Positions 35,275 to 45,166 are shown, numbered from the stretch's first letter. The stretch is 63,796 nt of DNA from Anaerolineae bacterium (GCA_003130845.1 QEXW01000041.1:1-63796); one strand, 5' to 3'. Notes: a model not told the origin generated them from the letters alone. Program-made: numbers and translations.

Positions 35275-35485
35275 AAAATGCCAGATAGGAACAAATGGAG
35301 TGCTAGAAAAGTTCTAGCCACCGTACAGTCTTAAAATTTGGACGACAAACGCGGAGGAACGCGGACAAAAAGCGCGTTTTCTCAAAAAAATCCCAGACAA
35401 ATTCCGTGTTTTCCGCGTGAATCTGTGTCCAAAAAACAAAGTGCCGGGTGGCCAGGAAAATTGCTTTCGGTAAAAGAAAAGTCCT
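35275..35485. other. Gene-free spacer
   Basis: No gene or terminator of clear form. It contains GCGGA-rich short repeats around 35347-35430 that resemble dispersed intergenic repeats (CGCGGA and its complement TCCGCG). Confidence 0.4.
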
Positions 35486-36241
35486 ATGACGAAAAGTAGT
35501 CTCTGCCGGCTTATCAACGCGCTGTCTGTGGCAGTGACCCTTACGATGAATATTCTTGCAAACGCGCTGCCGTTCAATGGGCAGAATACGGGCGAAATTT
35601 CAGACCGCTTCCTGGTCTATTTTGTTCCGGCGGGTTACGTCTTCTCCATTTGGGGCATCATCTACCTGGGTTGGATTGCCTTCACGGTGTACCAGTTTTT
35701 GCCCGTTGCCCGTGAGAATCCACGCTTGGAAAGACTAGGCTATTGGTTTGCCCTAAGCGGTCTTTTCAACTCAGCCTGGCTTTTGTGCTGGCATTACAAC
35801 CTGTTTGGGCTGAGCGTGTTGGTGATGCTGGCGCTGCTTGGCACGTTGATTGTCAGTTATCTGCGCTTGGAGGTTGGTCGCACCACGGCTGCTCTGCTGG
35901 AGCGCTGGTGTGTGGATATACCGTTTAGCATCTACCTGGGCTGGATTACGGTCGCTACGGTTGCTAACGTGACCGATTGGTTGTATTTCATCGCTTGGGA
36001 TGGCTGGGGCCTTCCGGCCTCGGTATGGGCGGTCATTTTGCTCGCAACCGCCTGTGTCCTTGGCTTGCTGATGGCGCTCACGCGGCGTGATGCGGCATAC
36101 TTAGCGGTGTTGGTTTGGTCTTTTGCGGGCATCGGCGTGAAACAATTGGCTTTTCCGCTGGTTGCCAACAGTGCTTGGGTGACTGCTAGCGTGGCATTGG
36201 GTTTGACTGTGTATAGTTTATGGACGCAGCACAAGGCATAA
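35486..36241 (+). CDS. TspO/MBR-like tryptophan-rich membrane protein
   Basis: 251 residues with about seven membrane segments and many Trp residues. FSIWGIIYLGWIAFTVYQ (~54) and PFSIYLGWITVATVANVTDWL (~148) match the tryptophan-rich sensory protein/TspO superfamily, which binds tetrapyrroles or isoprenoid-like ligands. Classical TspO has ~160 residues and five helices, so this belongs to the longer branch of unknown ligand. Transcribed alone between trxA and dnaX. Confidence 0.7.
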   Translation: MTKSSLCRLINALSVAVTLTMNILANALPFNGQNTGEISDRFLVYFVPAGYVFSIWGIIYLGWIAFTVYQFLPVARENPRLERLGYWFALSGLFNSAWLLCWHYNLFGLSVLVMLALLGTLIVSYLRLEVGRTTAALLERWCVDIPFSIYLGWITVATVANVTDWLYFIAWDGWGLPASVWAVILLATACVLGLLMALTRRDAAYLAVLVWSFAGIGVKQLAFPLVANSAWVTASVALGLTVYSLWTQHKA

Positions 36242-36293
36242 ATAGCGCTGTACTCATATTATTCGTTCACTACACTTTTCTGCGATTCATTCT

Positions 36294-37838
36294 ATGACTC
36301 AGGCTCTTTATCGTAAATGGCGTCCCCTTGGCTGGGATGAGGTGGTCTCGCAGGAACATGTCATCCAGACGTTGAAAAACGCTGTTGCTGCGGACCGGGT
36401 GGCGCATGCCTACCTGTTTAGCGGTCCGCGCGGCACGGGTAAGACCACCGCGGCGCGTCTGCTTGCCAAAGCCGTCAACTGTTTGGCAGAAGAGAAAACC
36501 CAGCGTCCTTGCAATCGGTGTGCGCATTGTATTGCGGTGAATGAAAACCGCTTTATGGACTTGATTGAAATAGATGCCGCCTCCAATACATCGGTTGAAG
36601 ATGTGCGTGACCTGCGCGATAAAATCAACTTTGCGCCTAGCCAGGGGCGGTATAAAGTGTACATCATTGATGAAGTACACATGTTATCCATCGCTGCCTT
36701 TAATGCGCTCTTGAAAACGTTGGAAGAGCCGCCTCCACATGCCATTTTCATCTTGGCGACCACAGAAATTCATAAAATCCCGGCCACGGTTCTCTCGCGT
36801 TGCCAGAGACACGAGTTTCGGCGCTTCCCGATAGGCGAAATTACCCGTCGTCTCAGTGAAATCTGTCGGGCGGAGGGCATTCAGGCCGAGTCGGAAGCCC
36901 TGAGCCTGATTGCCCGTCAGTCGGCGGGTGGTATGCGCGATGCCATTTCGCTGTTGGATCAACTGGCTTCCACAGGCAGTGCTATCACCCTGGAACTGGC
37001 CCAAACCGTGTTAGGCACCGCAGCCAACCAAGCCGTGATGTCGCTGGTGCAAGCCCTGATTGAACGGAATGCCGCTGCTGGTATGGATGAAATTCATCGC
37101 GCATTAGATGGCGGCGCCGATGCGCGTGCCTTGGCCCGTCAAATCGTCGAGTATTTGCGCGGGTTGTTGTTGATTCAACTGGGCAACGCCGACCAAGTGG
37201 AAGCCACCGCCGATCAACGCGTCCAGATGATGAATCATGCCCGCGCTTTGCCTACTTCCGAAGTCCTGCGCGCTATGCGTGCCTTCAACGTGGCGGCGAC
37301 TGACCCGCGCGGCGGTTGGTCACCCTCTTTAGGGTTAGAACTGGCCTTTGCTGAACTGTTGGAATTCCCTAAACCCGATGCTGAGATGCCCAAGCCATCG
37401 ACTCGGCCGCCCTCAACTGCCCAGCCATCTCCTGCGCGCCACGAGGGAGCGACTTCGGTTACAGCCAATCAGCCCCAATCTCCCTCTTCATCCCCGCTGG
37501 TCAGCCTAGAAGCTATTCTCAAAGCCTGGAAACAGGTTGCCGCGCGCATTAAAGCCCAAGATGTCAACCTGGCGGCTCTTCTGAATAGTGGCAAACCGCT
37601 CGAAGTACGCGAGGGTGTTTTGCTGGTCGCTTTTGCCAGCGACATTTTGCAAGGCAAATTCAACCGGCCTGAAAATTTGGAACTCACGCGTAATGTTTTG
37701 CGCGAAATTTTGGGGGTAAATTTACCCGTGCAGGGCGTGGTAACTTCCGGTAAAAATGCTTTGCCTGCGCATGTCAAACCCGATGGTCTCGTTGCTGCTG
37801 CCAGTCAACTCGGTGGCGAAATTGTGGACGTGCAATGA
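36294..37838 (+). CDS. dnaX: DNA polymerase III subunit gamma/tau
   Basis: 514 residues. Clamp-loader ATPase: QALYRKWRPLGWDEVVSQEHV, Walker A GPRGTGKTTAARLL (~45), a Cys4 zinc site (NCLAEEKTQRPCNRCAHC), Walker B YIIDEVHML and sensor 1 in ATTEIHKIPATVLSRC. A Pro/Ser/Thr-rich linker (~360-405) and a C-terminal domain follow. Its TGA overlaps the ATG of the sensor kinase (ATGA), whereas in most bacteria ybaB follows directly. Confidence 0.95.
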   Translation: MTQALYRKWRPLGWDEVVSQEHVIQTLKNAVAADRVAHAYLFSGPRGTGKTTAARLLAKAVNCLAEEKTQRPCNRCAHCIAVNENRFMDLIEIDAASNTSVEDVRDLRDKINFAPSQGRYKVYIIDEVHMLSIAAFNALLKTLEEPPPHAIFILATTEIHKIPATVLSRCQRHEFRRFPIGEITRRLSEICRAEGIQAESEALSLIARQSAGGMRDAISLLDQLASTGSAITLELAQTVLGTAANQAVMSLVQALIERNAAAGMDEIHRALDGGADARALARQIVEYLRGLLLIQLGNADQVEATADQRVQMMNHARALPTSEVLRAMRAFNVAATDPRGGWSPSLGLELAFAELLEFPKPDAEMPKPSTRPPSTAQPSPARHEGATSVTANQPQSPSSSPLVSLEAILKAWKQVAARIKAQDVNLAALLNSGKPLEVREGVLLVAFASDILQGKFNRPENLELTRNVLREILGVNLPVQGVVTSGKNALPAHVKPDGLVAAASQLGGEIVDVQ

Positions 37839-40800
37839 ATGCTGTAAATTTTTCTTTTCCTGTCCTACTCTTGTTCTTTTCGTCAATTGTTTCTGTCGTT
37901 TTATCTGTCTACATTTTTACTCGCCGCCGCGTGCCTGGTTCGACGGCCTTGGGTTTGCTAGCCTTCTTGATTGCTGAATGGTCGTTGACCTACGGCTTGG
38001 AAATTGCTGTGTTCGATTTACCTGCTAAAGTCTTTTGGGGGCAGTTGGAATACATCGGCATTGCCTTCATTCCATTCTCGTGGTTATTGTTTGCCGTGTT
38101 TTATACCCGCCAAGGCGATGCTCATCGCGGGCTGATGCACATTCACTTTTTGGCCATTTTTCCCCTCATCACGGTTCTTCTAGCGCTAACGAATGGCTCG
38201 CATGGCTTGATTTGGCGCGAAACCTTTCTGAAATCGGTAAACGGAATGACCTTGCTTGGCGTGCGCTACGGATTCTGGTTTTGGGTGCATTTTGCGGTCT
38301 CTTATCTGTTTTTGCTGAGCGGGACAGTGGTTGTATTGCACAGCTTACGGCGGATGAAAGGCCTGTATCGCGCTCAGATTGTGGCCTTATTTTTTGCGGT
38401 TTTGTTACCTTGGCTGGGCAATCTGATGTACTTCCTTACGCCAATTGTGATTGACCCGACTCCGTTTGCCTTCAACATCACGATTATCTTGCTCGCCTGG
38501 GCGATTTTTGGCTATCGCTTGACCGAGATTGCTCCCATTGCGCGAGATTTGATTGTTGATGGAATGAACGAAGGGGTGCTGGTCTTTGATTTGCAATGGC
38601 GGATAATAGATGTCAACCTGGCCGCCGCACGTTTTATTGGCCTAAAGCCAGCGCAAATCCTCGGCCGCCGCGCCAGCGAAGCGTTGCAGCCCTGGAGTTC
38701 TCTACTAGAGCGCTTTCGAGATGTTCAGCAAGTACAAGAAGTGATTCAAGTGGGCAGCGGAGAAGCGGTGCGTAATCTGGAAATCCGACTCAATCCGCTT
38801 TATGATGAACGTCAGAACCTGGTTGGCCGACTGTTTCTCTTTCATGAGATACAATCTACGGTTGCAGTTTCGCCCTCCTTGCTGAACGAGCCGCTCACCC
38901 GGCCACTGCCTCATCCTGTCGCTCCGACTGAACTACCGCCTGCTTCAGCGCGTGGTTGGCGAGGCTACTTGGTATCATTTTTTAGTCCGCCCTATCTTAA
39001 ATTTTTAGAAAATCAATACGAAGATACCATCTGGGCACAAACTATTGAGCGTATTTTTGTTATCACCATGCGCGTCCTGGCTGTGTTACTCGCGCCTTTT
39101 TGGTTGTTTACTATCCCGTACTTCTTACAGCGCAATCTGCCTCTTCTGGTCATTACATGTTGTGTTTTGCTCGTTCTGTGGTTCATTGCCCTGGCTCGTC
39201 AGATGGATTATCGCCTGCGTGTGGCGATTTTTTTGGTGCTTTTGTATGCCATTGCGCTTTCGGTGGGGGTGAGTTATGGGTTTTCTCCCGAAAGTTTTAG
39301 CGCATTGCTTTTTTTCGTCACAATGGGGAGTATGTTTCTCAATGGGCCAGGCCGTTTGGGCGTCTTTGTCCTCGGCTTTCTGACCATTGCTGCCTTGGGC
39401 AGCGCTATCATTTTTGGGGGATACACTCCTTTTGCTGTCGACCCGCTGCGTCTGCGTCCGAGCTCGTTCGAGACGCTTATTGCCAGCCTGATGGCGTTTG
39501 GTGTGCTTTCGGGGGGGATGACGGCAATCATACATGTGGTATTTGTCAACCTGCAGAATTCCATTCGGAAAGAAACCCAAACCCGTGCTTTGCTCAAGCA
39601 AGAGCGCGACCTCTTAGAACAACGTGTGCGCGAACGCACGGCCGAGTTGCGCGAAACCCGTGACCTGGCTATCCAGAGCCGAGATGAACTATGTACGTAC
39701 TACCAGGCTATCGAACAAAGCGGTAACAGCATCGTCATTACCGATGCCCAGGGCAGGATTGAATATGTTAACCCCTTCTTTGAAAAAATTACCGGGTATT
39801 CCATCCACGAAGCCTTGGGGAAGAATTCAAGCTTTTTGAAATCAGGTCAGCAATCGCAAGAATTCTATCGCCGCTTGTGGAAGACCATTACGAGCGGTGA
39901 AATTTGGCAGGGTGAATTTCTCAATCGTCGCAAAGATGGCACCTTGTATTGGGAATTTGCCACCATTGCCCCCGTCAAAGATGAAGAGGGGAAAATCCGG
40001 CACTTTGTGGCTATCAAAGAGGATATTACGGCCCAAAAGGAACTGCGCGAAACACTCGCTCGCCAAAATGACTACCTTGCCACGCTGCAAAATATCACCC
40101 TGGAATTGCTCGACCGCCGCGACCGACAAGAATTGCTCGATAATATTCTACAACGCGCTCGCGATACGCTCCGGGCCTCTCTGGGCGCCATCGCCTTGTG
40201 GGAGGATGGGCAATTGGTTTTTCGTGCGGTGGCCGAAGACCGAAAGGAACTATACGGCAAATCTGTCTCTCGTGAGACCATGCCCCTGGTTGGGCAAGCC
40301 TTTGAAAAGCGCCGCGTGGTGGTGGTGGATGATTACCTCAAAAAATATGGGGAATATCAAATTCACCCTGGCCAGATTCTACACGCCGCGGCAGATTTCC
40401 CCATCATCTCTGGCAAACAGGTGATGGGCGTGATTGCCTTGGGGCGCAGCGAACCAAATCAGCCCTTTACTGCTTCGCAAGTTGAGTTTGGACAATCGCT
40501 CGCGCAAATTGCTGCCCTCGTTTTAGATAATGCCAACTTGTACGATTCAGCCCTGCGAGAATTGGAAGAACGGAAACGGATTCAGGCCAGTTTGGAGGTG
40601 AGTGAACAAGAGCAGCGCGCCCTGACTTCCATCTTGCAAATCGGCATGCGAGAAGACACGTTAGAAAACATCTTGCTGGCTGCGCTCGATGCTTTACTCG
40701 ATATTCAATGGTTGGGCATTGAGGCCAAGGGTGGTATTTTCCTCAAAGACCCCCAAAGCGAACATCTCCTGTTAAGGGTGGAACGTAATCTCTCCTCAGA

Positions 40801-42205
40801 GATTCGTTTGCTCTGTCAGCGGGTGGAATTTGGGAAGTGCCATTGTGGACGGGCTGCTCTCTTGCGGCAGTTGCAATTCAGCAGCCATGTGGATGAGTTA
40901 CATGAAATCACCTACGTGGATATCCCCGATCACGGGCATTACAACGTCCCGATTCTGAGCGAGTCCTCTGTTTTAGGCGTTGTTGTTCTCTATTTGCCCC
41001 CAGGATATGCCTATAGTGAGCGCGATGTGCGCTTTTTGCAGGCCTTTTCTAGCACGTTGAGCAATATCATTCGCCGCAAGCGCACGGAAGAATTGTTGCG
41101 CGATAGCGAAACGCGTTTCCGCCAGATTGTTGAAAACGCCAGTGACATTATTTACCGCATGGATTCAAATGGTCGGATGACGTATGTCAACCCGGTGGGG
41201 CTGCGGCTGATGGGGTATACCGATGAAGCGGAAGTGTTGGGTAAACATTTTACGGAGTTTGTCGCTCCCCCCTGGCGCAGCCGGGTCAAAGCGTTTTACA
41301 AGCGCCAAGGGTTGCAGCGTGAAAAGAATTCGTATTATGAATTCCAAGCTATTACCAACGATGGTCGGCTCATTTGGTTGGGACAAAATGTTCAAATCAT
41401 TCACCAACCGGATGGACAGATTGGTTTTCAGGCTGTGGCGCGTGATATTACTGAGCTGAAGCAAACGCAACAGGCACTCGAAGAAGCGCGTGACCAAGCA
41501 TTAGAGGCCAGCCGCTTTAAGAGTCAGCTGGTCTCACGCGTCAGCCACGAGTTGCGTACACCCCTGGGAGGCGTTCTGGGATATGCCGAATTGCTCCACC
41601 AAGGCGCATTTGGCGAGTTGACTGCAGAACAGCAGGATGCTGCCAGCAATATTGTGGCCAGTGCCAATTATCTCAATTTGATGATTAACGAATTGCTCGA
41701 CCAGGCTCAAATTGAAGCCCGCGCGGTCAAAATTCACCCGGCTCCTTTTGAACCGGCCATCTTACTCAAGAGCGTGCAAGCCAACATGACTGTGCTGGCG
41801 CTTAACAAAGGCTTGCAATTTATCTCCGAACTTGACCCGGCTTTGCCTTCTCTGATTATCGGCGATGAACGTCGCTTGCAGCAAGTGCTGATTAACCTGG
41901 CCGGTAACGCCATCAAATTCACGCAACAAGGACAAGTAAGAGTTTCACTGCTGCGCTGGAGCGATTCAGAATGGGCCATGCAAGTTGCTGATACAGGCGC
42001 CGGCATTCCCAAAGAAGCCCAGAACTACATCTTTGAGCCTTTCCGCCAGGTGGATAATGCCATTACGCGCAATAATCGCGGCACCGGTTTGGGTTTATCA
42101 ATCACCAAACAACTGGTAGAATTGATGAATGGGCGCATTCACCTTGATAGCGAAGTTGGACGCGGAAGCACCTTCACTGTCATTCTCCCTTTGCAAGTTC
42201 CCTGA
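37835..42205 (+). CDS. Large multi-sensor histidine kinase
   Basis: 1456 residues, translationally coupled to dnaX by ATGA. Order: a 7-helix N-terminal membrane sensor of the HisKA_7TM type (1-~225); PAS (~235-340); a second membrane block of six or so helices (~398-572); a coiled coil; PAS (~621-735); GAF (~744-905); GAF (~920-1080); PAS (~1088-1208); HisKA with SRVSHELRTPLGGVLGYAELL (~1228-1295); HATPase with an N-box (NLAGNAIKFT), VADTGAGIP and GTGLGLSI. All kinase motifs are intact. Two stand-alone receivers follow and are the likely phosphate acceptors. Signal unknown; two separate membrane blocks in one kinase is unusual. Confidence 0.9.
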   Translation: MNAVNFSFPVLLLFFSSIVSVVLSVYIFTRRRVPGSTALGLLAFLIAEWSLTYGLEIAVFDLPAKVFWGQLEYIGIAFIPFSWLLFAVFYTRQGDAHRGLMHIHFLAIFPLITVLLALTNGSHGLIWRETFLKSVNGMTLLGVRYGFWFWVHFAVSYLFLLSGTVVVLHSLRRMKGLYRAQIVALFFAVLLPWLGNLMYFLTPIVIDPTPFAFNITIILLAWAIFGYRLTEIAPIARDLIVDGMNEGVLVFDLQWRIIDVNLAAARFIGLKPAQILGRRASEALQPWSSLLERFRDVQQVQEVIQVGSGEAVRNLEIRLNPLYDERQNLVGRLFLFHEIQSTVAVSPSLLNEPLTRPLPHPVAPTELPPASARGWRGYLVSFFSPPYLKFLENQYEDTIWAQTIERIFVITMRVLAVLLAPFWLFTIPYFLQRNLPLLVITCCVLLVLWFIALARQMDYRLRVAIFLVLLYAIALSVGVSYGFSPESFSALLFFVTMGSMFLNGPGRLGVFVLGFLTIAALGSAIIFGGYTPFAVDPLRLRPSSFETLIASLMAFGVLSGGMTAIIHVVFVNLQNSIRKETQTRALLKQERDLLEQRVRERTAELRETRDLAIQSRDELCTYYQAIEQSGNSIVITDAQGRIEYVNPFFEKITGYSIHEALGKNSSFLKSGQQSQEFYRRLWKTITSGEIWQGEFLNRRKDGTLYWEFATIAPVKDEEGKIRHFVAIKEDITAQKELRETLARQNDYLATLQNITLELLDRRDRQELLDNILQRARDTLRASLGAIALWEDGQLVFRAVAEDRKELYGKSVSRETMPLVGQAFEKRRVVVVDDYLKKYGEYQIHPGQILHAAADFPIISGKQVMGVIALGRSEPNQPFTASQVEFGQSLAQIAALVLDNANLYDSALRELEERKRIQASLEVSEQEQRALTSILQIGMREDTLENILLAALDALLDIQWLGIEAKGGIFLKDPQSEHLLLRVERNLSSEIRLLCQRVEFGKCHCGRAALLRQLQFSSHVDELHEITYVDIPDHGHYNVPILSESSVLGVVVLYLPPGYAYSERDVRFLQAFSSTLSNIIRRKRTEELLRDSETRFRQIVENASDIIYRMDSNGRMTYVNPVGLRLMGYTDEAEVLGKHFTEFVAPPWRSRVKAFYKRQGLQREKNSYYEFQAITNDGRLIWLGQNVQIIHQPDGQIGFQAVARDITELKQTQQALEEARDQALEASRFKSQLVSRVSHELRTPLGGVLGYAELLHQGAFGELTAEQQDAASNIVASANYLNLMINELLDQAQIEARAVKIHPAPFEPAILLKSVQANMTVLALNKGLQFISELDPALPSLIIGDERRLQQVLINLAGNAIKFTQQGQVRVSLLRWSDSEWAMQVADTGAGIPKEAQNYIFEPFRQVDNAITRNNRGTGLGLSITKQLVELMNGRIHLDSEVGRGSTFTVILPLQVP

Positions 42206-42295
42206 ACTGGATTCCAAAATTTCAGATTTCGGGCCAATTGCGTCACTTGAACGAAGAGATTTAGGATAATTATTCTTTCAGATTGATGTGCTTTC

Positions 42296-42655
42296 ATTAA
42301 TCAAACACCGTATATTCTAATCATTGAAGATGACCCCGTTCTGGGAAAAGTGGCGGTCGAATCCGCCAAGCAAATTGGCATGTTGGCTTTGCTTGATAGT
42401 GACGGTGATAAATATCGCGCCTATTTCGCCGAACATGGCATTCCCCAAGCCATCCTGCTCGATTTACACCTCCCCTTTGTTTCGGGCAGTGAATTGCTCA
42501 AAGAACTTCGCGCCGATGCGCGTTTTGCCAACGTTCCGGTTCTTGTCATGACGGCCGACATCCTTCGCGCGCGTGTCTTGCAAGAACAGGGTGAGCGTGT
42601 TCTGCTCAAACCGGTGAGCATGATGCGTTTGCAGGAAATTCTTTCTCACCTTTAG
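42296..42655 (+). CDS. Single-domain response regulator, apparently without a standard start codon
   Basis: About 119 residues if started at ATT 42296. A complete receiver needs the LIIEDD strand encoded at 42317-42334; this is in frame but upstream of the first GTG (42350), and the frame has a stop at 42284 with no ATG, GTG or TTG in between. ATT at 42296 is the only near-cognate start. The rest is normal: phospho-acceptor Asp in ILLDLHLP and Lys in VLLKP. Either a rare ATT start or an upstream indel or error. Likely partner of the adjacent kinase. Confidence 0.7.
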   Translation: MNQTPYILIIEDDPVLGKVAVESAKQIGMLALLDSDGDKYRAYFAEHGIPQAILLDLHLPFVSGSELLKELRADARFANVPVLVMTADILRARVLQEQGERVLLKPVSMMRLQEILSHL

Positions 42656-42664
42656 GAGAACCCC

Positions 42665-43027
42665 GTGAGCAACAAACCGCTGGCTTTTATTGTTGAAGAT
42701 GATCACCATCTTAATCATTTGTTTGGATTGGCGCTCAAAGATGATTTCGATGTGATTCAATTTTATGATGGCAGCGAAGCTCTGCTCGAATTGCAGCAAC
42801 AGACACCGCTCTTGGTGGTTTTAGATATGAACTTGCCCGGCACACCTGGTGCGAAGATTCTCGAATCTATCCGCGCCGAGTTGCGCTTGGCTCAAACCCG
42901 TGTCATCTTGGCAACAGCCGATGCGCTGCAGGCCGATGCGCTCAACGAACAGGCGGATATTGTCTTGCTCAAACCGGTCAGTCCGGTGCAACTTAAAGAC
43001 TTGGCAAGGCGGATTTTACCTGCTTAA
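42665..43027 (+). CDS. Single-domain response regulator
   Basis: 120 residues, GTG start at 42665 after AGGAG. Acidic pair in FIVEDDHH, phospho-acceptor Asp in VVLDMNLPG, Thr in ATAD and Lys in VLLKPVSP are all present. No output domain. Nine bases after the first receiver; probably receives phosphate from the kinase upstream or acts in a relay with the first receiver. Confidence 0.85.
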   Translation: MSNKPLAFIVEDDHHLNHLFGLALKDDFDVIQFYDGSEALLELQQQTPLLVVLDMNLPGTPGAKILESIRAELRLAQTRVILATADALQADALNEQADIVLLKPVSPVQLKDLARRILPA

Positions 43028-43077
43028 GCAGCCTCCCCTTTACAAATTCTGAACCTATCTTTTTGGAGAGTGTATTC

Positions 43078-43407
43078 ATGGCAAAAGGATTCAACAAAAT
43101 ACCTGCTATTGGCGGACAGGCTGGCATGTTACAACAACTACAAAAGCTGCAACGCCAAATGGAAGAAGCGCAGGAAAAACTAAAGACCGAAACCGTAAGC
43201 GCGACCGCTGGTGGTGGTGCCATCAAAATTACCATGACCGGCGACCAGCGTTGTACTGGCGTTGAAATTGACCCAGATTTTTTGAAAGATACCGATGCCG
43301 AAATGCTCCAAGATATGCTGCTCACCGCCGTCAATCTGGCGCTTGACAAATCGCGCGAGCTGCAAGAGAAAACGATGGGTCCGTTGGCAGGCGCTTTACC
43401 CTTTTAA
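43078..43407 (+). CDS. ybaB: YbaB/EbfC-family nucleoid-associated protein
   Basis: 109 residues from ATG 43078, preceded by TTGGAGAG. Small dimeric DNA-binding protein commonly encoded between dnaX and recR. The helical part with LQKLQRQMEEAQEKL and the core ATAGGGAIKITMTGDQRCTGVEIDPDFL are typical. Its position just before recR supports the call. Confidence 0.92.
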   Translation: MAKGFNKIPAIGGQAGMLQQLQKLQRQMEEAQEKLKTETVSATAGGGAIKITMTGDQRCTGVEIDPDFLKDTDAEMLQDMLLTAVNLALDKSRELQEKTMGPLAGALPF

Positions 43408-43433
43408 GATACCCTGTTTGTCTCTTATATTGC

Positions 43434-44039
43434 ATGCTTCTTCCTGAACCACTCCAAAACCTTGTGCTTGCCTTTGAGCGTTTGCCAGGCATTGGGCCAA
43501 AATCGGCTTCGCGGCTGGCTTTCTTTTTGTTGCGCGCGCCAGAAGAAATTGCGCTGCAACTGGCCGAGGCCCTGGTTGCCCTCAAGCAAAACACGGCCTT
43601 CTGCCCGCAGTGTTTCAACATCATGCAAACGGGACGTGAGAGATGTGAAATTTGTGAGAGCCTGGCCCGCGATGAAACCGTGCTTTGTGTGGTAGAAGAA
43701 CCACTGGATGTGCTGGCGCTTGAGCGGGTAGGCGCATACAAAGGTAAATACCACGTTTTGCACGGCGTTCTTTCTCCCATTGAGGGCATTGGCCCCGAAG
43801 ATTTGAAAATCAAACCCCTCTTAGAACGCGTTGCTCAGGGCATCGTGAAAGAAGTCATCTTGGCTACCAATCCCAGCATGGAAGGCGACGCCACGGCACT
43901 TTACCTTCGTCAACAATTGCTGCCTTTTCGTGTGCAGGTCACCCGCCTAGCGCGTGGCTTGCCTGTTGGTGGCGATTTGGAATATGCCGACCAGAACACG
44001 CTCTTGCGCGCGCTCTCTGGCAGGCAAGAGATGAGTTAG
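43434..44039 (+). CDS. recR: Recombination protein RecR
   Basis: 201 residues. Helix-hairpin-helix at the N-terminus (LPGIGPKSASRLAF), Cys4 zinc finger (CPQCFNIM...CEIC) and a Toprim domain (VVEEPLDVLALE, ATNPSMEGDATALYL). Works with RecF/RecO in loading RecA at gaps. A terminator follows. Confidence 0.95.
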   Translation: MLLPEPLQNLVLAFERLPGIGPKSASRLAFFLLRAPEEIALQLAEALVALKQNTAFCPQCFNIMQTGRERCEICESLARDETVLCVVEEPLDVLALERVGAYKGKYHVLHGVLSPIEGIGPEDLKIKPLLERVAQGIVKEVILATNPSMEGDATALYLRQQLLPFRVQVTRLARGLPVGGDLEYADQNTLLRALSGRQEMS

Positions 44040-44093
44040 CATAGATTGGTGTGTTCTTCGCTTTAGGTCACACTCCCTGTTGGCTAATCATTC

Positions 44094-44130
44094 ACAGCGA
44101 CCGTTCAAAAGCACGGTCGCTGTCTGTTTT
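44094..44130 (+). terminator. Rho-independent terminator after recR
   Basis: ACAGCGACCGT (44094-44104) pairs with ACGGTCGCTGT (44113-44123), an 11-bp stem with an 8-base loop, followed by CTGTTTT. Ends the dnaX-recR unit. Confidence 0.88.
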
Positions 44131-44161
44131 CACCATACGTTGGTCATGCCGATGGTGATGC

Positions 44162-45166
44162 CTACTCTGAAACCAACCCGTCGAACGTCAGTTTTTTCCA
44201 CACAAAGCGCGTAAACTGTTTCCAAAATTCTTCGGGGTTGGTAGAAAATGTGGCCAGGGGCGCTAACTGATTAGAAGGCGTGAACTCTTCGGCCGTCAAA
44301 TTCAGGTTGGGCAGGGGGGTGGGGATGGTTTCGTTATCAAAAAGCGCCGGAGAGATAAAAGGAATTTCAAACGTCAGGGTCTGATGTTGATTGCCTATTT
44401 TGACGTGAGACATCGTCAAAATAAGATAGGAATCTCTTTCTTCATCGAGAACCGATGAACATGTTTCGTTAATCTGTTGCGTCAAAGGAAAATAGATAAA
44501 GCCGGCCAGATGACCTTGGGAAAGCAAAATGGGCGTATCCAAGAAATGGTCGTGACGGATGTGTCGGATGGGCAGCCCGGATGTGCCTTTGAGGGCAAAT
44601 AAATCGGTGGAAAACGCAATTTGTTCTTGGCTGTTGGCCGCCGCCTCGCTTTGTACAGTCACCAAAAATAGATATTCATTGCGGCGGTCCAGCCGTTTTA
44701 GGCCCCTGGCGGTGTAAGCATTCAGGTTGTGGCCTTCGATGTCACCCAGCATCGCGTGAGCAAGTGCTGCGGCGCGTATCAATTGCGGGCTGATGAAGGT
44801 GACAAAGATGCGCGCTTTGCTGCCATCCGAAAAAGAAATTTCTTGCGAGGCGCTGGTCCAGCGTTTCACCTCGTACGTAAAGAACTGCGACGCTTGACTT
44901 CTGGCATGGTTCATGCCAACTGTATCGTTACGTCCGAGCGCCCCAATAAACAGCCCCCCGTAGATTGTATCGGCCAACAAAGTCGCTTGTTTGTTGGTCC
45001 CTTCGTTGTTGGAGTAAAAATCCCCTGGCGCAGGCAGGCATGTGGGCAGGAGGCTGGGCAGGGGGCTGGGCGAGGGAACCGGGCTAGGGGTCAGTAAAGC
45101 CGGCCCACAACTAGCGATACAGATTGGGAAGATAACGAGTAGAAAGACCCATGCTTGTTTCATCAT
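44162..45166 (-). CDS. Lipoprotein of unknown function
   Basis: 334 residues (ATG at 45166, or 45163, which sits four bases after AGGA). Lipoprotein signal with lipobox IASC (Cys20), a short Pro/Ser stalk, then ~280 residues with no motif I recognise. The gene is A+T-richer than its neighbours. Presumably extracytoplasmic. Confidence 0.7.
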   Translation of the reverse strand: MMKQAWVFLLVIFPICIASCGPALLTPSPVPSPSPLPSLLPTCLPAPGDFYSNNEGTNKQATLLADTIYGGLFIGALGRNDTVGMNHARSQASQFFTYEVKRWTSASQEISFSDGSKARIFVTFISPQLIRAAALAHAMLGDIEGHNLNAYTARGLKRLDRRNEYLFLVTVQSEAAANSQEQIAFSTDLFALKGTSGLPIRHIRHDHFLDTPILLSQGHLAGFIYFPLTQQINETCSSVLDEERDSYLILTMSHVKIGNQHQTLTFEIPFISPALFDNETIPTPLPNLNLTAEEFTPSNQLAPLATFSTNPEEFWKQFTRFVWKKLTFDGLVSE

